A stretch of DNA of 64,000 nucleotides from Gaiella sp038230035. GTDB taxonomy: Bacteria; Actinomycetota; Thermoleophilia; Gaiellales; Gaiellaceae. How positions within the stretch are numbered: the stretch's first letter is position 1; every line of letters begins with the position of its first letter. Below, one piece after another: positions 14,876 through 22,933 of this stretch. The notes under the pieces were generated by a model that searched no databases, was not told where the DNA came from, and worked only from the letters and a program-made list of their open reading frames with translations. The stretch lies in NCBI GenBank assembly GCA_038230035.1, contig JBBRNX010000018.1, forward strand, positions 1-64,000, read 5' to 3'. The position numbers and the translations under genes are program-made.

Positions 14876-15583
14876 CTAGCTGGCGCGGCGGCAGACGAAG
14901 ATCATGTCCTCTTCACCCTCGTACGGTCGCCGATCGAACCAGCCGTAGGTTGCGTCGACTTCGAACCCGGCGCGGTCGATCAGTATCAGCCATTCCGGCG
15001 CGTCGAGCCAGTGGAGCGCCATTGTCGCCGTCGACTTGCCACTGCTCACTGTGAGCGTCAGCGACCGGGCCGCCTCGTCCCAGACCGCGCGCTCGAAGAT
15101 GCCCGTCTCGCGCTCGAGCCAGCGCCCGTGTGTCTCCTCGATGTCTTCCGGGCCGGGCGCAAAGACATCGAACACGAGCCGACCGCCCGGCTCGAGGATC
15201 GAGTGCGCAGCGCGTAGCGCGCGGAGCTTCTGCGCTTCGTCAGGCATGTGGAGGAGTGAGCGGAACGGGCAGATCACAAGGGGCACGCGCTCGGCGACAG
15301 GTGGTTCTCGAAGATCGCCGACGCGGAGATCGACGAGCTCGTCGACGCCGAGTTCGCGCGCACGGTCACGGGCGACCGCGAGCATCCCGTCCGACTGATC
15401 GACGCCGATCACCGGGATACCAGCCTGTGCAATCGGCAGCGCGATGCGTCCGGTACCGACGGCCAACTCGACCACCGGTCCTGAGGTCTCGCGTGCCAGC
15501 TCGACGTAGAACTCGACGTCCTCGGTGACAGACAGTGACCACGGGTCGTAGATGCGCGCGATCGAGTCGTAGAGCGGCGTCAT
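14876..15583 (-). CDS. Class I SAM-dependent methyltransferase (copy 1)
   Basis: A 235-aa Rossmann methyltransferase. Motif I is 'VVELAVGTGRIALPIAQAG', the following acidic residue is in 'VIGVDQSDGMLAVARDRA', and later come 'LRVGDLREPP' and 'VPLVICPFRSLLHMPDEAQK'. The substrate is unknown. I chose the ATG at 15583 because it overlaps the upstream paralogue's stop (ATGA) and matches that paralogue's N-terminus ('LYDSIARIYDPWS' against 'YASFAAIYDQWS'). The pair arose by tandem duplication; ends such as 'GWFDRRP' are shared. Confidence 0.9.
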   Translation of the reverse strand: MTPLYDSIARIYDPWSLSVTEDVEFYVELARETSGPVVELAVGTGRIALPIAQAGIPVIGVDQSDGMLAVARDRARELGVDELVDLRVGDLREPPVAERVPLVICPFRSLLHMPDEAQKLRALRAAHSILEPGGRLVFDVFAPGPEDIEETHGRWLERETGIFERAVWDEAARSLTLTVSSGKSTATMALHWLDAPEWLILIDRAGFEVDATYGWFDRRPYEGEEDMIFVCRRAS

Positions 15584-16281
15584 GGCTTGCGTGCAACCCA
15601 TACGAACTCAGTACTCGAGTCGTCGAACGGGCGGCGGTCGAACCAGCCGTAGAGCGCTTCCACCTCGAGGCCCGCGACGTCGATCAGCCCTTCCCATTCC
15701 GAGCGGGCGATCCACCAGAGCGTGATAGCCGAGCCGTCTTCCAGCGTGACGACGATCCTGTTGTCGGCCGGGATGTAGTCGATCCGATGGGGTACCCCGG
15801 TGTCGGTGTGCCACTGGCCGTCGAGCTTCACAGCGATCTGCGGGTCGAATGCAAACGCGTTCCAGGCGAAACGGCCGCCCGGTCGGAGCGAGGCGGAAAC
15901 GTGCTCGAACACCCGCCGCCGGTCGGCCCAGGTCGGGAGATGGAGCAGCGAGCGGAACGGGCAGATGATCAGCGCAGCGGGCTCGCCGAGCTCGAAGTCG
16001 CGCATATCGGCTTGGCGTAGATCGAGCTCGACACCGGCCGCTGCAGCCCTTTCGCGAGCGACGGCGAGCATCGCCGCCGAACTGTCGATCCCGATCACCG
16101 TTCGTCCGGCTGCCTTCGCCATCGGGATGGCAACGCGCCCGGTCCCGACGGCGAGCTCGACGATCGGTCCGCCTCCCGCGCCCGTTGCCGTGCGGGCGAG
16201 GTCGACGTAGAAGCCGACGTCCTCGGTCATCGGCGTCGACCACTGGTCGTAGATCGCGGCGAACGATGCGTACTGATCCAT
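15580..16281 (-). CDS. Class I SAM-dependent methyltransferase (copy 2)
   Basis: A 233-aa paralogue of the next gene. It has 'AAIYDQWSTPMTEDVGFYVD', motif I 'IVELAVGTGRVAIPMAKAAG', 'VIGIDSSAAMLAVARERAAA', 'PAALIICPFRSLLHLP' and 'YGWFDRRPF'. The start at ATG 16281 leaves 48 bp to the divergent pheS. The two copies share about the whole fold, which is clear from the aligned motifs, and are translationally coupled (ATGA). The acceptor substrate is not predictable. Confidence 0.9.
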   Translation of the reverse strand: MDQYASFAAIYDQWSTPMTEDVGFYVDLARTATGAGGGPIVELAVGTGRVAIPMAKAAGRTVIGIDSSAAMLAVARERAAAAGVELDLRQADMRDFELGEPAALIICPFRSLLHLPTWADRRRVFEHVSASLRPGGRFAWNAFAFDPQIAVKLDGQWHTDTGVPHRIDYIPADNRIVVTLEDGSAITLWWIARSEWEGLIDVAGLEVEALYGWFDRRPFDDSSTEFVWVARKP

Positions 16282-16317
16282 CCGGGCATTCAACCGGAGC
16301 GCGCTCCGGCAGGTTGG

Positions 16318-16323
16318 TACCCT
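16318..16323 (+). promoter_or_regulatory. -10 element of a leaderless pheS promoter
   Basis: TACCCT ends 6 nt before the pheS ATG at 16330 with no Shine-Dalgarno site, the same arrangement as at secA, thrS, prfB and smpB. Confidence 0.5.
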
Positions 16324-16329
16324 CGCCCG

Positions 16330-17325
16330 ATGGACGCGCAGGCGCTGGAATCCGAGGCTCTCGCCGCGACTGCGGCAGCTGCGACCGCCGAAGCGATCGA
16401 GGCGGTTCGCATCGAGTACCTCGGTCGGAAGAGCGCGCTCAAGCAGGCGCTGCGGGAGGTTCGCGACCGCGAGACCGGGATGACGCTGAACGCCGTGCGC
16501 GAGCGTCTCGAGACCGCGGTCGATGCGCGGGAGACGGAGCTCGCGCGGGCCGACCTCGATCGCCGCCTCACCACTGAGCAGGTGGACGTCACGTTGCCTG
16601 CCGGCGGTGGGAACCGCGGGCATCTCCACGTCATCACCCAGATCCGGCGTGAGGTCGAGGACATCTTCCTCGGCCTCGGCTACAGGGTCGTCGACGGCCG
16701 TGAGGTCGAGACGACGCGGTACAACTTCGACGCGCTCAATTTCCCCGCGGGCCACCCGGCGCGCTCCCCGCTCGCATCCGTCTTCGTCGACGACGAGACA
16801 CTCCTGCGGACGGAGACATCGCCGTCACAAATCCGGACGATGGAGCAGCAGGAGCCGCCGATCTACATCGTGTCGCTCGGCCGCGTCTACCGGCGCGACA
16901 CACCGGACGCCACGCACACGCCGATCTTCCATCAGGTCGAAGGGCTCGCCGTCGACGAAGGGATCACGCTCGCCGACCTCCAAGGAACGCTTGACTTCCT
17001 GCTCAAGAAGCTGTTCGGCGAGGAGCGGCGCACCGAGTTCCGCACGCACGATTTCCCGTTCACCGAACCGTCGATCGAGGCGTACGTGTCCTGCCACATC
17101 TGCAATGGCACCGGCTGTCCGGTGTGCCGCCACTCCGGCTGGATCGAGATCGGCGGCGCGGGCATGGTCGATCCGAAGCTATTCGAGTTCGTCGGCTACG
17201 ACCCCGAGCGCTACTCGGGCTTCGCCTTCGGTTGGGGGCTCGAGAGGATCGCCGTGCTGCGGCACAAGATTCCCGACAACCGCGAGCTCTGGCGCAACGA
17301 CCTTCGGCTCCTGAGGCAGTTTTAG
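16330..17325 (+). CDS. pheS: Phenylalanine--tRNA ligase alpha subunit
   Basis: A 331-aa class II catalytic subunit. An N-terminal coiled coil (about 1-85, 'SALKQALREVRDRETGMTLN') binds tRNA. The catalytic domain follows with 'GYRVVDGREVETTRYNFDAL', 'LLRTETSPSQIRTM', motif 2 'HTPIFHQVEGLAVDEG' and motif 3 'SGFAFGWGLERIAVLRH'. It pairs with PheT to form the (alpha-beta)2 enzyme that charges tRNA-Phe. Its stop overlaps the pheT start by one base (TAGTG). Confidence 0.97.
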   Translation: MDAQALESEALAATAAAATAEAIEAVRIEYLGRKSALKQALREVRDRETGMTLNAVRERLETAVDARETELARADLDRRLTTEQVDVTLPAGGGNRGHLHVITQIRREVEDIFLGLGYRVVDGREVETTRYNFDALNFPAGHPARSPLASVFVDDETLLRTETSPSQIRTMEQQEPPIYIVSLGRVYRRDTPDATHTPIFHQVEGLAVDEGITLADLQGTLDFLLKKLFGEERRTEFRTHDFPFTEPSIEAYVSCHICNGTGCPVCRHSGWIEIGGAGMVDPKLFEFVGYDPERYSGFAFGWGLERIAVLRHKIPDNRELWRNDLRLLRQF

Positions 17326-19640
17326 TGCGCGCGCCAGTCTCCTGGCTCCGCGAGTACGTCAACGTGGACGCGTCGGCACATGAAATCGCCCGGCGACTCG
17401 TGATCTCGTCGCTCGAGGTCGAGCGCGTGCTCGACTTCGGCGTCCCGGACGTCGACGGGAACCTCGGCCGGTTCGTCGTCGGGAAGGTTCTCGAGGCGGC
17501 GAAGCACCCGAACGCCGACAAGCTGCAGCTCTGCCAGGTCGACGTGGGAGAGGGCGACGCACGGCAGATTGTCTGCGGCGCCTGGAACTTCGGCGTCGGT
17601 GCGACGGTCGCCGTCGCGCTGCCTGGTTCCACCGTCTACTCCCACCAGGGCGAGCTTTTCCAGCTTGGTGAAGCGAAGCTTCGCGGCGAGACGTCGCGCG
17701 GGATGATCCTCGCCGAAGACGAGGTCGGCCTTGGTAGCGACCACGCCGGAATCATGCTCCTGCCGGACGGGCTGGAGCCGGGCACGCCGCTCGCGGATGT
17801 CCTGCCGATTCACGATCAGGTGCTCGACGTCATCCCGACGATGAACCGCGTCGATCTGCTCTCGATGGTCGGGCTGGCGCGCGAGGTCGCCGCGCTGCTC
17901 AACGGTGAGCTGGCCCCCCCCAACGTCGCCGATCCTCCGATCCGCCATCCGGAGCTCGTCGAGGTCACAGTCGAGGATCCGGAGCGCTGCCCCCGCTACA
18001 TCGCGCGTGTGCTGCGAAATGTCGCGATCGGTCCGTCGCCGATCTGGCTCCGCGCGCGGCTCCATGCCGCCGGGATGCGTTCGATCTCGAACGTCGTCGA
18101 TGTCACGAACTACGTCATGCACGTGCACGGCTCCCCGCTACACGCGTTCGACCGCGCGCTGCTCGCCGGGGGACGGATCGTGGTGCGTCGTGCGACCGAC
18201 GGCGAGGAGCTGCGCACGCTCGACGGAACGCTGCGGAAGCTCGACTCGCGCGATCTGATGATCACCGACGGCGAGAAGTCGGTCGCCCTCGGCGCCATCA
18301 TGGGCGGCCAGGAGAGCGAGGTCACCGAGCAAACGACGGAGGTGCTGCTCGAGGCTGCGAACTTCGAGCCGATCGGGATCCTGCGGACGTCGGAGCGGCT
18401 GGGCTTGCGCACCGAGGGCTCGAACCGCTGGGAGAAGGGTGTCGATCCGTACAGCGCGGAGCCGGCTGCGATCCTTGCGACGCGCCTAATCGTCGATCTC
18501 ACAGGTGCCGAGCTGACTGCCGCTGCCGACGTGCATTCGGGGCTGCCCGTGCGTCCGGTCGTCCGCCTCCGACCCGAGCGAACGGACCGCGTGGTCGGTC
18601 TCGCAATCGAGCCGGAGGAGCAGCAGGTGATCCTCGAGCGCCTCGGCTTCGACGTCGACGAAGAGTGGAACGTGACCGTGCCGACCTGGCGTGCGCGCGA
18701 CGTGACACGCGAGATCGACGTCGTGGAGGAGGTCGCCCGGACCGTGCTCGACCGCGTACCGCACACTATGCCGCTGCGTCGCTTGGTCACCGGGCATCGA
18801 TCAGAGGATCAGCGGCTGCGGCGCCTTGTCGAGGACATCCTCGTTGGCGCGGGCTTCGCGGAGGCGTATACGTGGAGCCTCGTCGCGACCGACCCCGACC
18901 CCGGCGCGATCCGTCTCCCGGCGCCGCTGACCTCGGAGCAGGCGATCCTGCGCACGACGCTGCTCAGCGGGCTGGTCGACGCCGCACGGGTCAACGTCGA
19001 CGCCGGCAACGAGCCCATCGCACTGTTCGAGCTCGCGCGCGTCTACTTGCCAAGCTCCGACCGGGAACAGGGGCAGCTGCCCCAGGAGCGCTGGCGTGTC
19101 GGCGGTATCGTCCAGGGTGGGTTTGCCGCGGCTCGGGCGGTAGTCGAGACGGTGTACGAGACGCTCCACCTCGAGTTGCGCGTTCGTCATACGGTTCTCC
19201 CGCAGCTTCACCCAGGGAAGGGCGCCGAAACCGACGCCGGCTGGCTCGGTGAACTGCATCCCGCGTTGCTCGACGGCGAGTGGGGGGTATTCGAGCTCGA
19301 CCTCGCGACGCTCTTCGAACCGATCCCGGAGCGAATCGACTACCAGGACGTGATCACCTACCCGGCGGTGCATCAGGACATTGCGGTCACGGTTGCCGAG
19401 GACGTCGAGGCGGGAGCGATCCGGGACGTCGTGGTAGAGGTGGGTGGGCAAGAGTTGCGCGAGGCCCAACTCTTCGACGTCTACCGAGGCGAGCAGATCG
19501 GCGCCGGGCGGAAGTCCGTCGCTGTCCATCTCTCGTTCCAATCCTCGGAGCGGACACTGTCGGATGAGGACGCGGCCACGATGCGAGAGCGGATCGTCGC
19601 AGCGCTCGTGGAGCGGTTCGGCGCCGAGTTGCGCGCGTGA
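17325..19640 (+). CDS. pheT: Phenylalanine--tRNA ligase beta subunit
   Basis: A 771-aa protein in the usual domain order. These are an N-terminal region ('APVSWLREYVNVDAS'), an EMAP/tRNA-binding OB domain ('FVVGKVLEAAKHPNADKLQL', 'IVCGAWNFGVG'), the B3/B4 editing domain ('VVDVTNYVMHVHGSPLHAFD'), the B5 domain, a catalytic-like core ('RTTLLSGLVDAARVNVDAGN') and the C-terminal anticodon-binding FDX-ACB ('PAVHQDIAVTVAEDV', 'RTLSDEDAATMRERIVAALV'). The GTG start at 17325 overlaps the pheS stop, so the two subunits are coupled. Length is normal. Confidence 0.97.
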   Translation: MRAPVSWLREYVNVDASAHEIARRLVISSLEVERVLDFGVPDVDGNLGRFVVGKVLEAAKHPNADKLQLCQVDVGEGDARQIVCGAWNFGVGATVAVALPGSTVYSHQGELFQLGEAKLRGETSRGMILAEDEVGLGSDHAGIMLLPDGLEPGTPLADVLPIHDQVLDVIPTMNRVDLLSMVGLAREVAALLNGELAPPNVADPPIRHPELVEVTVEDPERCPRYIARVLRNVAIGPSPIWLRARLHAAGMRSISNVVDVTNYVMHVHGSPLHAFDRALLAGGRIVVRRATDGEELRTLDGTLRKLDSRDLMITDGEKSVALGAIMGGQESEVTEQTTEVLLEAANFEPIGILRTSERLGLRTEGSNRWEKGVDPYSAEPAAILATRLIVDLTGAELTAAADVHSGLPVRPVVRLRPERTDRVVGLAIEPEEQQVILERLGFDVDEEWNVTVPTWRARDVTREIDVVEEVARTVLDRVPHTMPLRRLVTGHRSEDQRLRRLVEDILVGAGFAEAYTWSLVATDPDPGAIRLPAPLTSEQAILRTTLLSGLVDAARVNVDAGNEPIALFELARVYLPSSDREQGQLPQERWRVGGIVQGGFAAARAVVETVYETLHLELRVRHTVLPQLHPGKGAETDAGWLGELHPALLDGEWGVFELDLATLFEPIPERIDYQDVITYPAVHQDIAVTVAEDVEAGAIRDVVVEVGGQELREAQLFDVYRGEQIGAGRKSVAVHLSFQSSERTLSDEDAATMRERIVAALVERFGAELRA

Positions 19641-20272
19641 GCTCGGTCACCTGCCAGCTGTCGGTTTCGCTCGACGGCTTCGTCGCCGGCCCGAACCAGA
19701 GCCTCGAGAACCCGATCGGCGAAGGCGGGATGCGCCTGCACGATTGGGCCTTCGCAACGAGCACCTGGCGCGAGCAGCATGGGCTGGAGGGCGGTCAGCA
19801 CAGCATCGACGCCGAGGTTGCCGAGCAGGTGATGCAAGGCGTCGGCGCCTTCATCATGGGTCGGAAGATGTTCGGCGGCGGTGACGGAGAGTGGGACGAA
19901 ACCTGGACCGGCTGGTGGGGTGACGATCCGCCGTACCACACGCCGGTGTTCGTGCTGACCCACCACCCGCGCCAGCCGCTGCCGATGCTAGGCGGGACGA
20001 CGTTCACCTTCGTGACCGACGGAATCGAGGCAGCCCTCGCTCAGGCCCGAGCCGCGGCGGGGACGCTGGACGTCGCGATCGCGGGCGGAGCGCACACGGT
20101 GCAGCAGTACCTCGCTGCGGGGCTCCTCGACGAGCTCCATCTCCACATCGTTCCGATCGTCCTCGGCTCGGGCGAGCGGCTGTTCGAAGGGGTCGGAGAT
20201 CAAACTCTCGAGCCGCTCGAGGTCGTCGCGTCGCCTGCCGCGACCCATGTGAGGTACCGCGTCGTCCGTTAG
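19637..20272 (+). CDS. Dihydrofolate reductase-family (RibD C-terminal) protein
   Basis: A 211-aa RibD_C/DHFR-fold protein: 'VTCQLSVSLDGFVAGPNQSL' (the typical S-x-DGF start), 'VGAFIMGRKMFGGGDGEWDE', 'PVFVLTHHPRQPL', 'DVAIAGGAHTVQQYLAAGLL' and 'DELHLHIVPIVLGSGERLFE'. These are the NADPH-binding and family landmarks. The subfamily is abundant in actinobacteria, usually with unknown substrate and no role in folate synthesis. It starts at a GTG overlapping the pheT stop (GTGA) and ends convergent with the next gene, overlapping it by 4 nt. Confidence 0.9.
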   Translation: MSSVTCQLSVSLDGFVAGPNQSLENPIGEGGMRLHDWAFATSTWREQHGLEGGQHSIDAEVAEQVMQGVGAFIMGRKMFGGGDGEWDETWTGWWGDDPPYHTPVFVLTHHPRQPLPMLGGTTFTFVTDGIEAALAQARAAAGTLDVAIAGGAHTVQQYLAAGLLDELHLHIVPIVLGSGERLFEGVGDQTLEPLEVVASPAATHVRYRVVR

Positions 20273-20904
20273 AGCGTGCGGCCGGCGACGATCCAGGAGG
20301 AGCCCTGGCTCGCAATCGGCTCGGTGTCCGAGAGCACCCGCAGCACGGTGATCGACCCTTCTATCGGCTCAGCATCGAGGCGTTCGAGGCACCGCCGCGC
20401 CATTCCCTCCGAGACGCCGTAGCCGACACGACCGGCGCGGAAGAGGAAGCCGATCGAGTCGCGGTCGCGGGTGGGGTTGATCGGTGCGCACAGGAGTGCG
20501 GCCCGGGGAAGGAGGTCGGAGCCGGCGATCTCGAGGCGGCAGAGCAACTCGCTCCAGTCGGCGGGCAGGTCGGCGAGCGCGGCATCCCAACTCGCGGCAA
20601 GCGACGGGGCAGGCTCGACAACAGGTGGAGCTTCCTCTCCGATCTCGCCGCGTTCCAGGATGCACCAAACACGGTCGTCGTCGAGGCGTGCGAAGAGTCG
20701 GCGGACGGCCGCTGGAGACGAAGCGCCGGAACGCTGGACGTGGATGACGAGCTTGCTCCCGACCCGTCCGGCGCCTGCCGAGCCGAGGACGGCGGTCGCG
20801 CGCGGCAGGTCAGACGGCTGCTCGGTCTCGACGGTCACACGCACGTCCTGCCAGTCGCTGGGGAGCCGAGCCTCGATCGTGCGCCATTGGTCGACGAGCT
20901 TCAT
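20269..20904 (-). CDS. Conserved hypothetical protein with internal duplication
   Basis: A 211-aa soluble protein I do not recognise. The two halves are clearly homologous. 'LVDQWRTIEARLPSDWQDV' then 'LPRATAVLG' (about 3-40) aligns with 'LAASWDAALADLPADWSEL' then 'LPRAALLCA' (about 103-140). 'VRRLFARLDDDRVWCILERG' aligns with 'ARRCLERLDAEPIEGSITVL'. No catalytic motif, signal peptide or transmembrane segment is seen. It is divergent from the E1-alpha gene with only 15 bp between the start codons. Confidence 0.75.
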   Translation of the reverse strand: MKLVDQWRTIEARLPSDWQDVRVTVETEQPSDLPRATAVLGSAGAGRVGSKLVIHVQRSGASSPAAVRRLFARLDDDRVWCILERGEIGEEAPPVVEPAPSLAASWDAALADLPADWSELLCRLEIAGSDLLPRAALLCAPINPTRDRDSIGFLFRAGRVGYGVSEGMARRCLERLDAEPIEGSITVLRVLSDTEPIASQGSSWIVAGRTL

Positions 20905-20919
20905 CCGGAGTCCAGCATA

Positions 20920-21960
20920 ATGACGCCCGTGACTCAGGTAGAGGGAAAGCCGCGCGCCTCCACGGGCACGTTGCCGAAGAAGCGCCTACGGGAGTTGTTC
21001 CGCGAGATGCTGCTGATCCGTCGCTTCGAGGAGAAGGTCGAGGAGCGGTTCCGCGCCGGCGACCTGCCCGGCTTCCTGCACGTTGCGATCGGCCAGGAGG
21101 CCGTGGCCTGCGGCGTATGCGAGGCGCTCGAGCCGGACGACGTGATCGCGTCGACCCATCGCGCGCACGCGCACACGATCGCGAAGGGCACGCCGGTCAA
21201 CGCGATCATGGCCGAGATGTACGGCAAGAAAGAGGGCTGCTCGGGCGGGTACGGCGGCTCGATGCACCTCTACGACGTCGCGCGCGGCAACATGGGTGCG
21301 AACGCGGTCGTCGGCGGAGGTCTGCCGCAAATCGCCGGTGCGGCGCTGGCGTTCCAGCTGCGCAAGGAATCGCGCGTTGCCGTGGCGTTCTTCGGCGATG
21401 GCGCAACGAACACGGGCGCATTTCACGAGTCGATGAACCTCGCGCAGCTCTGGAAGCTGCCCGTCCTCTTCGTCCTCGAGAACAACGGCTGGGCAGAGTC
21501 CACGCCAGCGACCCAGCAGCTGCCGCTTGCCGTCGAGGAGATGGCTCAACGCGCGGCGGCGTACGGGATGACGGCGATGGAGGTCGACGGCCAGGACATC
21601 GAGGCGGTTGTCGAGGCGACTCGGAGCGCGCGCGACCACGCTGTTTCGGGCCAGGGCCCGGTCTTTCTGAACGTGCGCACCTACCGTTTCACCGGCCACT
21701 ACGTCGGCGATCCGCAGGTCTATCGCGACAAGTCCGAGGTACGGCAGCTGCGCGAGACGCAGGATCCGATCGAGCTCCTACGCGCGCGTCTCGGCATGAC
21801 TGGCGAGGAGTTCGAGAAGGTCGATGCCGAGGTCATTGCCGAGGTCGAGGGATCCGTCGAGTTCGCGCAGGCGGGTACGGACCCGGACCCCGCCGACGCG
21901 CTCAAGTGGGTCTACGCAGACGGCACGATGGAGCCCGCCTCGAGGGAACACAGTGCCTGA
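20920..21960 (+). CDS. Thiamine-dependent 2-oxo acid (pyruvate/acetoin-type) dehydrogenase E1 subunit alpha
   Basis: A 346-aa ThDP enzyme subunit. It has 'LLIRRFEEKVEERFRAGDLP', 'GFLHVAIGQEAVACGVCEAL', 'YGGSMHLYDVARGNMGANAV', and the ThDP motif 'VAVAFFGDGATNTGAFHESM' through 'VLFVLENNGWAEST'. It ends in the phosphorylation-loop-like 'TYRFTGHYVGDPQVYR'. With the beta subunit it decarboxylates a 2-oxo acid and passes the acyl group to the E2 lipoyl arm. Pyruvate and acetoin types are hard to separate by eye, so no symbol is given. The start is ATG 20920, or GTG 20929 if a CATAAT box at 20916-20921 drives a leaderless mRNA. Confidence 0.92.
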   Translation: MTPVTQVEGKPRASTGTLPKKRLRELFREMLLIRRFEEKVEERFRAGDLPGFLHVAIGQEAVACGVCEALEPDDVIASTHRAHAHTIAKGTPVNAIMAEMYGKKEGCSGGYGGSMHLYDVARGNMGANAVVGGGLPQIAGAALAFQLRKESRVAVAFFGDGATNTGAFHESMNLAQLWKLPVLFVLENNGWAESTPATQQLPLAVEEMAQRAAAYGMTAMEVDGQDIEAVVEATRSARDHAVSGQGPVFLNVRTYRFTGHYVGDPQVYRDKSEVRQLRETQDPIELLRARLGMTGEEFEKVDAEVIAEVEGSVEFAQAGTDPDPADALKWVYADGTMEPASREHSA

Positions 21961-22933
21961 GATCACGTACCGCGAAGCCGTGCGGGACGCGCTCTCGCAG
22001 GCGATGCGCGGCGACGAGCGGATCTTCCTCATGGGCGAGGACATCGCCGAGATGGGCGGCTCGATGGGCGTGACCTCCGGCATGGTCGCCGAGTTCGGGC
22101 CTGAGCGGATCCGCAACACACCGATCTCGGAGATCGCGATCGTCGGCGCGGGAATCGGCGCTGCGATCCAGGGAATGTTGCCCGTCGTCGAGATCATGTA
22201 CGAGGACTTCCTCACGATCTCGATGGAGCAGATCGTCAACCAGGCGGCGAAGCACCGGACGATGTCCGGGGGTCAAGTGAAGGTGCCGCTCACGATACGA
22301 ACGCAGGGTGGCGCGGGCTGGTCGCCGGGCGCGCAGCACGCACAGCAGCTCGAGTCGTGGTTCGTCCACGTGCCGGGGCTGAAGGTCGTCTTCGCCTCGA
22401 CGCCCGAGGACGTGCGCGGGCTGCTGTGGTCGTCGATCTACGACCCGAACCCCGTCATCTTCTTCGAGCACCGCACCCTGTACCCGATCAAAGGGCAGGT
22501 ACCGGACGAGCTCGAGCCGATCCCGCTCGGCAAGGCCCGCATCCACCGCGAGGGCACCGATGTGAGCGTCATCGCGACCGGCCGGCTCGTGCACGAGGCG
22601 CTACAGGCCGCCGACGAGGCCGAGAAGGACGGCATCTCGGTGGAGGTCGTCGACCCGCGGACACTCTCACCGCTCGACGAGGAGACGATCGTCGGCTCGG
22701 TGCGCAAGACGACACGCTGCGTCACCGCGCACGAGGCGGTCGTCCAGGGCGGCTTCGGCGCCGAGCTCGCCGCCGTGATCCAGCACGGTGCCTTCGACTA
22801 TCTCGACGCGCCGATCGAGCGCGTTGGGGCGCAGTTTGCTCCGCTTGCCTTCGCGCCCGTGATGGAGGACTTCTGCGTGCCACACGCGGCCGACGTCCTC
22901 GCAGCGATCCGCCGAACCCTCGCCCGAGCGTAG
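21953..22933 (+). CDS. Thiamine-dependent 2-oxo acid dehydrogenase E1 subunit beta
   Basis: A 326-aa transketolase-like beta subunit: 'ITYREAVRDALSQAMRGDER', 'IFLMGEDIAEMGGSMGVTSG', 'RIRNTPISEIAIVGAGIGAA', 'TIRTQGGAGWSPGAQHAQQL', 'VFASTPEDVRGLLWSSIYDP' and the C-terminal 'VSVIATGRLVHEALQAA'. The GTG start overlaps the end of the alpha gene by 8 nt, so the subunits are translationally coupled. Its own stop overlaps the E2 start (TAGTG). Length and motifs are normal. Confidence 0.93.
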   Translation: MPEITYREAVRDALSQAMRGDERIFLMGEDIAEMGGSMGVTSGMVAEFGPERIRNTPISEIAIVGAGIGAAIQGMLPVVEIMYEDFLTISMEQIVNQAAKHRTMSGGQVKVPLTIRTQGGAGWSPGAQHAQQLESWFVHVPGLKVVFASTPEDVRGLLWSSIYDPNPVIFFEHRTLYPIKGQVPDELEPIPLGKARIHREGTDVSVIATGRLVHEALQAADEAEKDGISVEVVDPRTLSPLDEETIVGSVRKTTRCVTAHEAVVQGGFGAELAAVIQHGAFDYLDAPIERVGAQFAPLAFAPVMEDFCVPHAADVLAAIRRTLARA

